A DNA stretch of 64,000 nucleotides from Mobiluncus sp963511525 (GCF_963511525.1 NZ_CAUPIY010000005.1:91333-155332); one strand, 5' to 3'; positions 1-9,139 are shown, counted from the stretch's first letter. The notes: generated by a model not told the origin, from the letters alone. A program made the numbers and translations.

Positions 1-385
1 CGGTGATAAAGAATAGTTGCACGTCGCCTAAAGCGGCTTTCAGGTCGGTCAGAGTGTCAATCGTATAGGTCGTTTTGGCTCGGTCGATATCGACGCGGGA
101 CACCGAAAACCGCGGATTGGAAGCGGTCGCGATAACCGCCATCAGGTAGCGGTGTTCAGCCTCGGTGACCGGGCGTCCCAGCTTAAACGGCTGCATGAAA
201 GTGGGCACAAAAATAACTTCGTCAAGGCCGAAGACCGCCTGAACTTCCGAAGCCGCTACCAGGTGACCGTGGTGAATCGGGTCAAAAGTGCCGCCCATCA
301 CACCAATACGGCGCCGACGCTGGTAGGGCTTTGCCGAATTGTCGGAATCCAACGCCCAAACGCATCTGTGCGAGCGAGACTCCAT
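1..385 (-). CDS. nadD: Nicotinate-nucleotide adenylyltransferase, 3' part cut by window edge
   Basis: Transfers AMP from ATP to nicotinate mononucleotide to give deamido-NAD, in cytoplasmic NAD biosynthesis. Translating the minus strand from ATG at 385 gives, after about 27 residues, the nucleotidyltransferase signature GGTFDPIHHGHL, with the (H/T)xGH motif, then VPTFMQPFK and a TIDTL segment typical of NadD. About 128 residues are present and the C-terminus lies beyond base 1. The start is chosen because GGAAAG lies about 6 bases upstream and a TATAAT-like box lies at 445-450. The first ~26 residues (MESRSHRCVW...) precede the usual family start, so a slightly later start is possible. It follows proA and proB, a normal actinobacterial order. 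Family assignment is firm. Confidence 0.9.
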   Translation of the reverse strand, partial: MESRSHRCVWALDSDNSAKPYQRRRRIGVMGGTFDPIHHGHLVAASEVQAVFGLDEVIFVPTFMQPFKLGRPVTEAEHRYLMAVIATASNPRFSVSRVDIDRAKTTYTIDTLTDLKAALGDVQLFFIT

Positions 386-444
386 GACAGCCTTTCCTAT
401 CCCTTTGCCGCCCATTATGAGCACACAAAACATCCTTTTGTGAA

Positions 445-450
445 ATTATA
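445..450 (-). promoter_or_regulatory. Possible -10 box of a nadD promoter
   Basis: On the minus strand TATAAT lies 60 bases before the nadD start, inside the 166-base gap between proA and nadD. No convincing -35 hexamer is visible at 16-18 bases, so this is only a candidate for separate transcription of nadD. Confidence 0.35.
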
Positions 451-551
451 CCCATCCGGACCTGAGTGGTTCCTATAAATGGTGAGAGAATCTGCAATAT
501 CCTTTGAGTTTGTCCCCGCGCGCGGCACCTCCAGGCGCTCGCGAGCTCGGC

Positions 552-1826
552 TCACGAACGGACCTGACCGTGACCGCGGATGACCGATTTTGTGGTCGTC
601 AGCGCTTCCATCCCCATCGGACCTCGTGCATGCAGTTTTTGAGTGCTGATGCCGATTTCCGCCCCCAACCCGAACACGGCCCCATCGGTGAATCGCGTGG
701 AGACGTTGACGGCAATAGCCGCCGCATCAACGGCATTCACGAAATGGTCAATCACATCCTGATCCTGAGCGATAACAGCCTCGGTATGACCGGTGGAATA
801 CCGTGTGATGTGGTCAATCGCCGCGTCTACTCCATCCACGAGACGCACCGCCAAGTCATAGTCCAGGTACTCCGTTTCCCAATCCTTTTCTGTGGCGGGC
901 ACAAGGTCGATCTGCTCAGTTTCCGGGTGTTGGCTCGCTACCGTGCGGGTCGCCTGGTCGGTGTGCAGGCGGACCTGGTTCGCCGCCAGCGCCGGCAGGA
1001 CCAGCGGCAGGAACGCGGGCGCGATGTCGCGGTCTACCAGCAGGGTTTCCGCCGCGTTGCACACCCCGACCCGCTGTGTTTTTGCATTGATAACGATGCG
1101 CAGGGCGTCATCGAGTTTGGCCGATTGATCCACATAAATGTGGCAGTTCCCCACCCCCGTCTCGATGACCGGAACCGTCGCGGTGTTCACCACCATTTCT
1201 ATGAGTCCCGCTCCGCCGCGAGGAATCGCCAAATCCACCAATCCCCGCTGCGTCAAAATCGCCTCGACCGCCTCGCGACCCAGTCCGTCCAGGGTCTGCA
1301 CGGCGTCTCGCGGCAAACCTTGCTGTTCCAGGGCTTGTTGAATAATGTCTACGAGGGTCCGATTGGAATGGACGGCGGCTGAGCCGCCCCGCAAAATGAC
1401 GGCATTATTCGTTTTCAAGCTCAGCGCGGCGGCATCTACGGTGACGTTCGGTCGCGCTTCATAAATCATCGCCACCACGCCCAGAGGCACCCGGATTTGT
1501 TCAATCCTGAGACCGTTTTCCATGGTACGTCCCCACAGGGTTTGGCCTATCGGGCTGGGCAACGCCGCAATATCACGCACCGCGTCAGCCAGCGCCTGCA
1601 CCCGCTCCGGGGTGAGCTGCAGCCTGTCTTGCAGGCCCGCGGGCATTTCATTGGCTTTGGCTTGCTCCATATCACGCTCATTGGCCGCCAAGATTCGCTC
1701 GGTGTTGGTTTCGAGCAAACCGGCAATGGTCTCTAACAGCTGATTTGGGCTCCCCGCCCCGCGCATCACCCGGCTGGCTGCCTGTGATTGCCGTGCTATC
1801 TGGCGCACATGATCGTAAACACTCAT
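552..1826 (-). CDS. proA: Gamma-glutamyl phosphate reductase (proline biosynthesis step 2)
   Basis: NADPH-dependent reduction of gamma-glutamyl phosphate to glutamate semialdehyde, the second step of proline synthesis from glutamate, in the cytoplasm. The 424-residue product has the family's normal length and an aldehyde-dehydrogenase fold. Diagnostic pieces are IYEARPNVTVDAA (about 121-133), LRGGSAA, IPRGGAGLI and the catalytic cysteine in QRVGVCNAAETLL (Cys about 256). The start is an ATG (MSVYDHV) lying 20 bases after the proB stop, so the two genes are probably cotranscribed. Function is confidently assigned from family motifs and from the proB neighbour. Confidence 0.95.
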   Translation of the reverse strand: MSVYDHVRQIARQSQAASRVMRGAGSPNQLLETIAGLLETNTERILAANERDMEQAKANEMPAGLQDRLQLTPERVQALADAVRDIAALPSPIGQTLWGRTMENGLRIEQIRVPLGVVAMIYEARPNVTVDAAALSLKTNNAVILRGGSAAVHSNRTLVDIIQQALEQQGLPRDAVQTLDGLGREAVEAILTQRGLVDLAIPRGGAGLIEMVVNTATVPVIETGVGNCHIYVDQSAKLDDALRIVINAKTQRVGVCNAAETLLVDRDIAPAFLPLVLPALAANQVRLHTDQATRTVASQHPETEQIDLVPATEKDWETEYLDYDLAVRLVDGVDAAIDHITRYSTGHTEAVIAQDQDVIDHFVNAVDAAAIAVNVSTRFTDGAVFGLGAEIGISTQKLHARGPMGMEALTTTKSVIRGHGQVRS

Positions 1827-1845
1827 GGGAAAAGGCTACCAACAA

Positions 1846-2895
1846 TCAGTAGCGTGTCTCGGCCAAATAATCGCGGTGTACGACCGGGCCGAGGTCCGTA
1901 TTTTCAGCTTCAACTTGCGCGGAATCATAGGCGGCGACGCCTTTCGCGAGGATTTCGCCCCTGGCATCGACCAGCTCCACCACGTCCCCGGCCTGGAACG
2001 TCCCTTTTACCTCGGTAATACCGGCTGCGAGCAGCGACTTCTTTCCCTCAGTAATCGCCCGGGCCGCGCCATCGTCCAAAACCAGGCGTCCCTGCACGGT
2101 CGCCGCGTAAGCCAACCACAGCTGCTTAATTCCGCGTCGCGGACCGGTGACTCGGAACACCGTCCCGACCGGTTCCCCGCGCAGCGCCGGACCCAAATTA
2201 TCGGTTGAAGTCAACACTACTTCGGTCCCGTTTGCGCACGCCACCCGCGCTGCCAGCAGTTTCGTGTGCATTCCCCCGGTGCCCCAGCGGGAACCAGCAT
2301 TTCCCGCCTGCACGCCCGCTAAATCCTGTTCCCCTCGAACTTCGGGGATGAACCGCGCGGTCGGGTCGGAGGGATGGGCGGTGTACAAGCCGTCAACATC
2401 GGTACAGAGAATCAGCCTCTCGGCACGCACCATGTGCGACACTATCGCCGCGAGCCGGTCATTGTCCCCGAAACGCACCTCGTCGGTCGCGACGGCATCA
2501 TTTTCGTTGATAATCGGGATGACCCCCAAAGCCCGCAGCTTTTCCAGCGCGCGCGAAGCGTTGTTGTATTGCTGGTGGCCCACCACTTCCGCGGCCGACA
2601 AGAGAATCTGTGCCCCAATCACCCCTTGCCAGGCCATCGCCTGATTCCAGCGATACATCAACAGCCCCTGCCCGACCGCCGCCACCGCCTGGGCCGTAGC
2701 CAGGTCTTTAGGGCGTTCCTGACGACCCAAAGGCTGCGAACCTGCCGAAATAGCCCCGGAGGACACCAACGCGATGTCCTCACCGCCCTTCTGAGCCCGC
2801 GCCAACAGCCGCGAAACCTCGTCGATACGGTTCAAATCCAGGTATCCGTCGGCCCTGGTCAGCGAGCTGGAACCGATTTTCACTACTGTCGTCAT
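1846..2895 (-). CDS. proB: Glutamate 5-kinase with PUA domain
   Basis: Phosphorylates L-glutamate to gamma-glutamyl phosphate, the first and usually proline-inhibited step of proline synthesis. The 349-residue protein starts MTTVVKIGSSSLT, the amino-acid-kinase nucleotide-binding start. It contains VSSGAISAG, INENDAVAT, FGDNDRLAA and GTGGMHTKLLAA in the order expected for the kinase domain (about 1-255). The C-terminal ~80 residues (LAKGVAAYDS...) fit the PUA domain found in many glutamate 5-kinases. It lies between obg (45 bases upstream) and proA (20 bases downstream), which suggests an obg-proB-proA transcript. Confidence 0.95.
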   Translation of the reverse strand: MTTVVKIGSSSLTRADGYLDLNRIDEVSRLLARAQKGGEDIALVSSGAISAGSQPLGRQERPKDLATAQAVAAVGQGLLMYRWNQAMAWQGVIGAQILLSAAEVVGHQQYNNASRALEKLRALGVIPIINENDAVATDEVRFGDNDRLAAIVSHMVRAERLILCTDVDGLYTAHPSDPTARFIPEVRGEQDLAGVQAGNAGSRWGTGGMHTKLLAARVACANGTEVVLTSTDNLGPALRGEPVGTVFRVTGPRRGIKQLWLAYAATVQGRLVLDDGAARAITEGKKSLLAAGITEVKGTFQAGDVVELVDARGEILAKGVAAYDSAQVEAENTDLGPVVHRDYLAETRY

Positions 2896-2940
2896 GCGTT
2901 CAGCCTACCCGCACCAGGGCGTTGGGGCGTATTCCCGGTT

Positions 2941-4482
2941 CTACTCGGTTTCCCCGGGATCGCTCCACAAGCCGGATTCGCGTTCCGCGTCCAGTTCTTC
3001 ACGAGCGCGTTTCTTGGCGTCCATCCAGGCGTGATAGTCGATACGGCGCTGCTGATTGGTGCGGCGGGTATTTTCGTAAAGCCTCGAGTCTGTGCCGCGC
3101 GCGCCCAGCAGTTCCGCCCCGGCTTGCAAGGTCGGTTCCCAGTCAAAAACGACGCCCGTCTCGGGGTCGCCAATCACGACGGTATCCCCCGCGTGTGCTC
3201 CAGCTTTCAGCAGGTCGTCCTCCACTCCCAGGTTTGCCAGGCGGTCGGCCAGGTAACCGACCGCTTCATCATTGGTGAAGTCGGTTTGTTTCACCCAGCG
3301 CTCGACTTGCTCGCCGCGGATAGAGAATCCCGGCGTGCCTTCGATAGTGGTTGCCTCGATGGTGTAGGTCTTGGTGGAGCGCGCTGGTTTCGGCTGCGGA
3401 CGCAACACGGGACGCTCATTGTCATCCTCGGGCAGGTGGGAACGGTACTCCTGGACCATTTCGGCCAACCCAAACGCCAGTTCTTTCAAGCCTTCGTGAG
3501 TGGTCGCGGAAACTTCAAAAACCGGCCAGCCAAGTTTCGCAATCTCCGTTTCCATCAGGGCGGCCATGTCTCGCCCGTCTGGGACATCGATTTTGTTGAG
3601 GATAATGGCGCGTTGGCGTTCCATCAGAGGCGGCAGGAAGTCCCTCCCGGGACGGTAGCGATCCAGGGACTTCGCGTAGTGGGCGAGTTCGCGTTCCAAA
3701 GTCTTAATATCGGCCAGCGGTTCACGTTCCGGATCCCACGCTGCCAAGTCCACCACGTGGGCAATCACGCAGCAGCGTTCGATATGACGCAAGAAATCCA
3801 GCCCCAAACCTTTGCCCGCGGCCGCGCCGGGAATCAATCCGGGTACGTCCGCCACGGTGTAGCGCGCCACCGGATTATCCACCACCGCCAGGTTCGGCAC
3901 CAGGGTCGTGAAAGGATAGTCCGCAATCTTAGGGCGCGCCGCACTCATGGCCGCTACCAGCGAGGATTTGCCCGCCGAAGGGTATCCCACCAGCGCCACG
4001 TCGGCCATCGACTTGAGTTCCAGAATGACGGTGCGTTCTTCACCAGGTTCCCCCAACAGGGCAAAGCCCGGCGCCTTGCGTTTTGCGGAGGCCAGGCCGT
4101 AGTTGCCCATGCCTCCCACCCCGCCGCGGGCGATGACCAGTTGGGCCTCCGGGGAGTCTAGATCGGCCAGGAACTCGCCGTCCTCGCTGGTGACGACCGT
4201 GCCTTGAGGAACATCCAGGAACAGATCATCACCGCGGCGTCCATCGCGGTAGTCCCCCATCCCCGCTTGACCGCTTTCCGCTTTCACGTGCGGGCGGTGA
4301 TGGAACGGCAACAGGGTCGTCTCTTGCGGATTGACGCGCAGAATGACCGACCCGCCGTGTCCGCCAGCCCCACCGTCAGGCCCCGCCAACGGCTTGTATT
4401 TTTCGCGGCGGATGGACGCGCAGCCGTTACCGCCAGCCCCGGCTTGGGCAAAAATTTTTACGTAATCCACAAAGCTGACCAT
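2941..4482 (-). CDS. obgE: Obg/CgtA GTPase
   Basis: Essential ribosome-associated GTPase that acts in large-subunit maturation and stress signalling. The 513-residue product has three domains. The glycine-rich Obg fold (about 1-160) includes GGAGGHGGSV. The G domain (about 160-350) has P-loop GYPSAGKSS, DVPGLIPGA and NKID. The C-terminal OCT domain (about 365-450) is around TPGFSIRGEQVERWV, followed by an Arg/Glu-rich tail. An SD-like GAGGAGG lies about 12 bases before the ATG, which is rather far. A 7-bp hairpin at 4502-4520 lies just before that SD and might affect ribosome access. The gene follows rplU-rpmA, its usual place. Confidence 0.95.
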   Translation of the reverse strand: MVSFVDYVKIFAQAGAGGNGCASIRREKYKPLAGPDGGAGGHGGSVILRVNPQETTLLPFHHRPHVKAESGQAGMGDYRDGRRGDDLFLDVPQGTVVTSEDGEFLADLDSPEAQLVIARGGVGGMGNYGLASAKRKAPGFALLGEPGEERTVILELKSMADVALVGYPSAGKSSLVAAMSAARPKIADYPFTTLVPNLAVVDNPVARYTVADVPGLIPGAAAGKGLGLDFLRHIERCCVIAHVVDLAAWDPEREPLADIKTLERELAHYAKSLDRYRPGRDFLPPLMERQRAIILNKIDVPDGRDMAALMETEIAKLGWPVFEVSATTHEGLKELAFGLAEMVQEYRSHLPEDDNERPVLRPQPKPARSTKTYTIEATTIEGTPGFSIRGEQVERWVKQTDFTNDEAVGYLADRLANLGVEDDLLKAGAHAGDTVVIGDPETGVVFDWEPTLQAGAELLGARGTDSRLYENTRRTNQQRRIDYHAWMDAKKRAREELDAERESGLWSDPGETE

Positions 4483-4501
4483 CTGGGCTGCTGACCTCCT
4501 C

Positions 4502-4520
4502 TGGCTCTCTCACAGAGCCA
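4502..4520 (-). promoter_or_regulatory. Hairpin just upstream of the obg ribosome binding site
   Basis: A perfect 7-bp inverted repeat (TGGCTCT, 5-base loop, AGAGCCA) lies immediately 5' of the AGGAGG of obg in the rpmA-obg spacer. No U-tract follows, so it is not a terminator. It could be an RNA processing or stability element; its function is unknown. Confidence 0.3.
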
Positions 4521-4541
4521 TCGTTACGTTAAACAGCAAGA

Positions 4542-4557
4542 GGGCTCGAACGAGCCC
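4542..4557 (-). terminator. Attenuator/terminator-like hairpin after rpmA
   Basis: GGGCTC-GAAC-GAGCCC forms a short GC-rich hairpin 28 bases after the L27 stop codon. On the minus strand only TCTTGCTGTTT follows instead of a clean U-run. Partial termination between the ribosomal pair and obg is plausible. Confidence 0.4.
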
Positions 4558-4584
4558 CCTCACGAAAGTAGTCACTGCCAACAT

Positions 4585-4845
4585 TTAGGCGTTGGCGACT
4601 TCCTTAATGCTCACGATGCGACGATCGCGATGACGGCCGAATTCAACTTCGCCGGTCTTCAGGGCGAACAGAGTGTCATCCTTACCGATGCCCACGTTGA
4701 AGCCGGGGTGGTAGTGGGTGCCGCGCTGGCGTACCAAAATTTCACCAGCGTTGACCAGCTGACCGCCGAAACGCTTTACTCCCAGGCGCTGCGCGTTCGA
4801 ATCGCGACCGTTGTGGGAAGAACCGAGACCTTTCTTATGTGCCAT
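4585..4845 (-). CDS. rpmA: 50S ribosomal protein L27
   Basis: L27 sits at the peptidyl-transferase centre of the large subunit. The 86-residue product begins MAHKKGLGSSHNGRDSN, the hallmark N-terminus, and continues with LGVKRFGGQ and GTHYHPG. It has no Firmicutes-type cleaved leader: the N-terminus is already AHKK. It lies 11 bases after rplU in the standard L21-L27 pair, and a hairpin (4542-4557) follows it. Confidence 0.97.
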   Translation of the reverse strand: MAHKKGLGSSHNGRDSNAQRLGVKRFGGQLVNAGEILVRQRGTHYHPGFNVGIGKDDTLFALKTGEVEFGRHRDRRIVSIKEVANA

Positions 4846-4856
4846 TGTTACACCCC

Positions 4857-5165
4857 TTACTTAATGGAAGTTATCTTAATGCGGGTCAGCGGTTGACGGT
4901 GACCTTGACGCTTCCGATAACCAGTCTTGTTCTTAAACTTGACAATAGAAATCTTGGGACCCTTGGCCGCGCCCAGCACCTCCGCGCTGACCTTTACCTT
5001 AGCTACGTCAGCAGCCTGGGACGTTACCTTGGCGCCGTCAACCAACAGAATCGCAGGCAGCTCAATCGTTTCCCCCACTGCCTTGTCTACTTTTTCCACC
5101 AGCAGCTCTTCGCCGACAGAGACTTTCTCCTGTCGACCGCCGGCCTTAACGATTGCATATACCAC
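4857..5165 (-). CDS. rplU: 50S ribosomal protein L21 (GTG start)
   Basis: Large-subunit protein that binds 23S rRNA. From the GTG at 5165 it reads MVYAIVKAGGRQEKVSVGE and is 102 residues long, the normal family length and start. The frame stays open upstream to an ATG at 5228 (MLLAVREG...), but that would add 21 residues foreign to L21, so I reject it. The GTG is preceded by a weak AAAGTGAG at about 8 bases. The end (KTGYRKRQGHRQPLTRIKI) is typical. It is the first gene of the rplU-rpmA pair. The MATE gene stop lies only 75 bases upstream, so the promoter is short or lies within that gene. Confidence 0.95.
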   Translation of the reverse strand: MVYAIVKAGGRQEKVSVGEELLVEKVDKAVGETIELPAILLVDGAKVTSQAADVAKVKVSAEVLGAAKGPKISIVKFKNKTGYRKRQGHRQPLTRIKITSIK

Positions 5166-5240
5166 GTCGAAACTCACTTTTCTGAATGTTTTTCGTCCAA
5201 CTGTGCCCTCACGAACCGCAAGAAGCACCGAAGTTCTAAA

Positions 5241-6695
5241 TTACCGGATTTCACCCTTTTTTGCAAAATCAAGTTTCATCCACTGGTCTTGGCGGATACG
5301 CCACCCCAACGTGACCAGGCGCGCCAGGAAAAACACCCCGCAGTAGCACCCCCACAGCCAGGCCAGTCCCAGGATTCCTCCGGGCGCGAAACGCCACACC
5401 AGCACCAGAGCCGGGATATAAACAACCAGGTTAATCAGTCCCGCGAGAGCCAGATACCACGTGTCGTTGGCACCAATCAAAACCCCGTCGAACACGAAAA
5501 CTACCCCGGCCAGCGGTTGAAAGAACGCCGACACCAGCAGTGCCAGAGCGGCCGCAGCCAACACTTCGGGGTCGCTGGAAAAGATGCGCGGCCACAGCGG
5601 AGCCAAGACCGCAATGCTCAGCCCCAGCACGACTCCCAGTCCCAGCCCCCACAGCGACACTCTGCGAATCAGGTTGCGCACCGCCTGACGGTCGGCTCGC
5701 CCCAACTCGAAACCAATGAGTGCCTGCACCGCGATAGCCAGAGAATCGTGCAGGTTTGCCCCGAGGGTCCAGGTGTTCGCCGCAATCTGGCGCCCGGCGA
5801 TGGCAACTTCCCCTTGGGAGGCCGCCACCCACAGGGTGCCGAGAATGACAATCTGCATGGTGAGGGTGCGAATCATCAGGGGCACACCCCCGGCCAGAGC
5901 CGCGAAAATCGCCCGGAACTCGGGATGGAGCGCGACTTTGGCGCGCCGGGCTCCAGCCATAATTTTCAGCGCGAAAGCCACCCCCATGCCGATACCCGCG
6001 ATGGAAGTGCCGATGCCCGCCCCGGTTACCCCCAGATTGAAACCGTAAATGAACACGGCGTTGAAAGCTACGTTCGCGATAGCGCCGGTGACCGAAATCA
6101 CCAGTGGTGTCTTGGCGTCCAGCACGCCGCGCATGGCTCCGGTTCCCGCCAAGACCAGCATCATCCCCAGCATGGAGGGCGCCGCCGCCCGCAGATACGC
6201 TGCCCCCTGAACATTGACCGCCGCGGAGGCCCCGAACAACGAAACAATCGGCAGCGCCCCGACCCACAGGACTACTGCCAACACCACTCCCACCAGCAGC
6301 CCCAGCCAGGCACCATCCACCCCGGTCTTGACCGCACCGTGCCGGTCCCCCGCGCCCAGCTGGCGGGAGGCCACCGCGGTCGTGGTGTAGACCAGGAAAA
6401 TACAAATCCCCACCAAGAACACGTTGACCGACGAACCGAGGGTCAAGCCGGCCAGCTCAGTGGTTCCCACGTGCCCAATCATGGCCGAATCCGCCATCAC
6501 CATGAGCGGTTCAGCCAGCAGCGACCCCAGGGAGGGCACGGCGAGCGACAAAATCCGGCGATTCAGGGGCTGGTCCTCCGGCTCAACAGTCGCATTCTCC
6601 GGGTCAGAGGGTTGCGCATGCGGTTCGACAGGTTGGTTTTCCGCTTCAGAAGGTCGGTTCTCAGCTGGCATGGGGTCCTCCGTTTTCATGCTCAC
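5241..6695 (-). CDS. MATE-family multidrug/toxin efflux protein
   Basis: A 484-residue polytopic membrane protein with about 12 hydrophobic helices. PSLGSLLAEPLMVMADSAMIGHVGTTELAGL is the classic first-helix signature of the MATE family (DinF/NorM-like), which exports cationic or aromatic compounds by Na+ or H+ antiport. Only short stretches of that signature are needed: ADSAMIGH and GSLLAEP. The N-terminal ~50 residues are hydrophilic and Pro/Glu-rich (QPVEPHAQPSDPEN), longer than usual. The ATG overlaps the stop of the upstream site-2 protease gene by four bases (ATGA), so the two are probably cotranslated. The substrate cannot be told from sequence. Confidence 0.88.
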   Translation of the reverse strand: MSMKTEDPMPAENRPSEAENQPVEPHAQPSDPENATVEPEDQPLNRRILSLAVPSLGSLLAEPLMVMADSAMIGHVGTTELAGLTLGSSVNVFLVGICIFLVYTTTAVASRQLGAGDRHGAVKTGVDGAWLGLLVGVVLAVVLWVGALPIVSLFGASAAVNVQGAAYLRAAAPSMLGMMLVLAGTGAMRGVLDAKTPLVISVTGAIANVAFNAVFIYGFNLGVTGAGIGTSIAGIGMGVAFALKIMAGARRAKVALHPEFRAIFAALAGGVPLMIRTLTMQIVILGTLWVAASQGEVAIAGRQIAANTWTLGANLHDSLAIAVQALIGFELGRADRQAVRNLIRRVSLWGLGLGVVLGLSIAVLAPLWPRIFSSDPEVLAAAALALLVSAFFQPLAGVVFVFDGVLIGANDTWYLALAGLINLVVYIPALVLVWRFAPGGILGLAWLWGCYCGVFFLARLVTLGWRIRQDQWMKLDFAKKGEIR

Positions 6696-7900
6696 AGTAC
6701 CGGTTTCAAAATATCTGCCACAATCAGCAGCACCGTCATGGCGATGAAAGCGATGACCACCGTGGCCGTCACCGGCAGCATTGCCGCCAAATCAACCGGA
6801 CCACCGTCCTCGAGACCCCGTGCGCGGCGCAACCGCTTGCGGATTCCTTCATAAATCGCGCCCGCGGCTTGCCCGCCATCGAGGGGCATCAGTGGAATGA
6901 GGTTAAACATGAACAGGGTCATGTTCAACGACCCGAACAGCAGCAGGAAAGACCGCAGTTTTTCCAAAACCCCGTAGCCGACAGTGTCACTGGCGGCGAT
7001 AGAGCCCGCGACCTGGCCCATTCCGACGATTCCCATCACCGAGTTCGGGTCGCGAGGTCGATCCGGTTGGAACAGCCCGATGGTGGTTTGCCACAGTTTC
7101 ACCGGCAGAGCCAACAGGATTTTCGCGGTGCCTTTCCCGGTTTCCCACTGGTAGTTAGCGACTTCCCCCCAGCTGGCGTGGTGGCGTTCGGTAACGGCAA
7201 TAACGCCGATAACCGAGCGTTTTTCCCCTTCCATAGTTTGGGGTGTCACCTGGATAGTTTTGGTTTCGCCGTCGCGTTGCACAGTGAGAGCAGCAGGCTT
7301 CCCCGGCTGGCTCACCGCCACTTGGCTGATGACTTCGTCCCAGGTCTTCATGGTTTTGCCGTTCCAGGCGGTGATAACATCGCCGGGCGCCACTCCCGCC
7401 GCGGCCGCGGGAGAATTCGGGGACACCGTGGCGACTTCGCGGGTCGGCAGCTCGTAGCCAATCGCGCTCAACCCCACCAGCACGCACAGGAAACTCAACG
7501 CCAGATTCACCAAAGTACCGCTGACCATCACTATCAGGCGCTGCCAAATGGGTTTGGCGTAAAACGCGCGGTGTTCCTGGCCGGGCGGGATTTCATCGTT
7601 GGAGGCAATCCGAGCCTCCTCAGCAGCGGTCAGCTCGCCTTTCCGGTTTTTCGTGCGCCGCCCCGGATGTCCCGGCGCATACATCCCGACCATCTTCACG
7701 TAGCCGCCCAGCAGCACCCACTTCATTCCAACTTCGGTTTCCCCAACTTGGCGCGAAAAAATCTTTGGTCCAAACCCGATGAAATACTGGGTACAGAGGA
7801 TGTCGAAACGTTTTGCGGGAATCAGGTGGCCCAGTTCGTGCAGGGCAATCGACACCATCAACCCCAACACGAGGGCGATGATTCCAGTGAAATAATCCAT
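6692..7900 (-). CDS. rip: Site-2-type zinc metalloprotease (RseP/Rip1 family)
   Basis: Intramembrane protease that cuts transmembrane anti-sigma factors or signal-peptide remnants. The 402-residue protein shows the zinc motif HELGH in the first helix (about 20-24), a PDZ region (about 165-255, with SPAAAAGVAPGDVITAWNG) and the second catalytic motif NLIPLMPLDGG near residue 345, with the Asp zinc ligand. Helices flank both motifs. It lies 24 bases after dxr in an arrangement seen across bacteria (dxr-rseP). By analogy with mycobacterial Rip1 it would regulate envelope stress, but no anti-sigma gene is visible here. Confidence 0.92.
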   Translation of the reverse strand: MDYFTGIIALVLGLMVSIALHELGHLIPAKRFDILCTQYFIGFGPKIFSRQVGETEVGMKWVLLGGYVKMVGMYAPGHPGRRTKNRKGELTAAEEARIASNDEIPPGQEHRAFYAKPIWQRLIVMVSGTLVNLALSFLCVLVGLSAIGYELPTREVATVSPNSPAAAAGVAPGDVITAWNGKTMKTWDEVISQVAVSQPGKPAALTVQRDGETKTIQVTPQTMEGEKRSVIGVIAVTERHHASWGEVANYQWETGKGTAKILLALPVKLWQTTIGLFQPDRPRDPNSVMGIVGMGQVAGSIAASDTVGYGVLEKLRSFLLLFGSLNMTLFMFNLIPLMPLDGGQAAGAIYEGIRKRLRRARGLEDGGPVDLAAMLPVTATVVIAFIAMTVLLIVADILKPVL

Positions 7901-7924
7901 GACAGGGCGGTTCCAGTACGGTGT

Positions 7925-9139
7925 TTAGCGGTTCTCGATGAGCTCGGCGGCTCGCTGTTTGGCCCATTCGAGGATGCGTTCCAGCGCGGACAGGTCCGGG
8001 TCGGACACGCCGTGGTGTTCGCTCACGACCTGCTGCACCACGTCATAGATACCCAGGAAAGGCAGACGTCCGTCCAAGAAGGCGTTGACGGCGATTTCGT
8101 CCGCGCTGGCCAGGACCGCGGGGTGGGTGTCGGAGGCGGAAATGGCGTGACGAGCCAGGCTCACCGCCGGGAAGATCGCCTCGTTGAGCGGCTCAAACTG
8201 CCAGGTCGTCGCCCTGCTCCAGTCACAAGCGGGGGCTACCTCGCGTAGCCGGGCGGGGGCGGACAGTCCCAGGGCAATCGGAATGCGCATATCGGGCGGG
8301 GAGGCTTGCAGCAGGGTCGCGCCGTCCCGGAACTGCACCATCGAATGCACAATCGATCCGGGGTGCACCACGACGTCGATGTCTTTCGGTTCAATGTCGA
8401 ACAGCAGCGAAGCCTCGATGACTTCCAACCCTTTATTAAACATGGTGGCTGAATTGACGGTCACCAGCGGTCCCATGTCCCAAGTCGGGTGGTTCAAGGC
8501 TTGCTCTACCGTCACGTTTTCCAGTTCCGCGCGGGTTTTCGAGCGGAACGGACCGCCGCTAGCGGTCAGAATCAGGCGTTCGACTTCGCTGTAGCCGGTG
8601 ACTGTCGGCGAACACAAGCCGCGTTCGTGTTTGCCCGAGCGCAGCGCCTGCCAGATAGCGCTGTGTTCGGAATCAACCGGCACGATTTGACCCGGCCGTC
8701 GCAAAGTTTCGCGCACCAGGGAACCGCCAATGACCAGGGATTCCTTGTTAGCCAGGGCCAGGCGCGCCCCGGAGTCCAACGCCCGCAGAGTCGCGTGCAG
8801 GCCGGAAATCCCCGCGATGGCGTTCAAAACGATGCCTTGGGGGACGAATCCGGCGGCCGCTTCGACCCCGGCCGGGCCGGTCAGCAGGTTATGGCTGGCT
8901 CGCGGCTGACCCAGCTGTATCTCTGCCTCGCGGATGGCCTCGTCGAGGTCCGCCACGGAACCATTCGCCACGGCCACCATCGGCACTTCAAATTCGACGG
9001 CTTGACGTGCCAACACATCCAGGTGCCGCCCGGAGGCAGCCAAGCCCTGCACCCGGAAGTGTCCGGGATGGGAGCGAACAATGTCCAGAGCTTGGGTTCC
9101 AATCGAGCCGGTAGAACCCAAAATTACAATATCTTGCAC
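7925..9139 (-). CDS. dxr: 1-deoxy-D-xylulose 5-phosphate reductoisomerase
   Basis: Converts DXP to 2-C-methyl-D-erythritol 4-phosphate with NADPH, the committed step of the non-mevalonate isoprenoid pathway. The 404-residue protein has the NADPH motif GSTGSIGTQALDIV at the N-terminus, ANKESLV, PVDSEHSAIWQ and HPGSIVHSMVQF, with metal and substrate ligands in the expected order. The start is GTG (GTG CAA GAT), chosen because the Rossmann strand begins directly after it. No strong SD is visible (only GAACGG). rip follows 24 bases downstream. Confidence 0.95.
   Translation of the reverse strand: MQDIVILGSTGSIGTQALDIVRSHPGHFRVQGLAASGRHLDVLARQAVEFEVPMVAVANGSVADLDEAIREAEIQLGQPRASHNLLTGPAGVEAAAGFVPQGIVLNAIAGISGLHATLRALDSGARLALANKESLVIGGSLVRETLRRPGQIVPVDSEHSAIWQALRSGKHERGLCSPTVTGYSEVERLILTASGGPFRSKTRAELENVTVEQALNHPTWDMGPLVTVNSATMFNKGLEVIEASLLFDIEPKDIDVVVHPGSIVHSMVQFRDGATLLQASPPDMRIPIALGLSAPARLREVAPACDWSRATTWQFEPLNEAIFPAVSLARHAISASDTHPAVLASADEIAVNAFLDGRLPFLGIYDVVQQVVSEHHGVSDPDLSALERILEWAKQRAAELIENR

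Noticed and set aside
2374..4161. Long open frame on the plus strand opposite proB/obg
   Set aside because: It runs antisense to strongly recognised genes, has no family motif or SD, and such frames arise from codon bias in GC-rich coding DNA.
5166..5228. Upstream start for L21
   Set aside because: It would add 21 residues unlike any L21; the GTG at 5165 gives the standard N-terminus.
4839..6854. Long plus-strand frame opposite L21 and the MATE gene (Gln/His/Arg-rich)
   Set aside because: Composition is the typical antisense image of a membrane-protein gene. The minus-strand MATE and L21 products are well supported.
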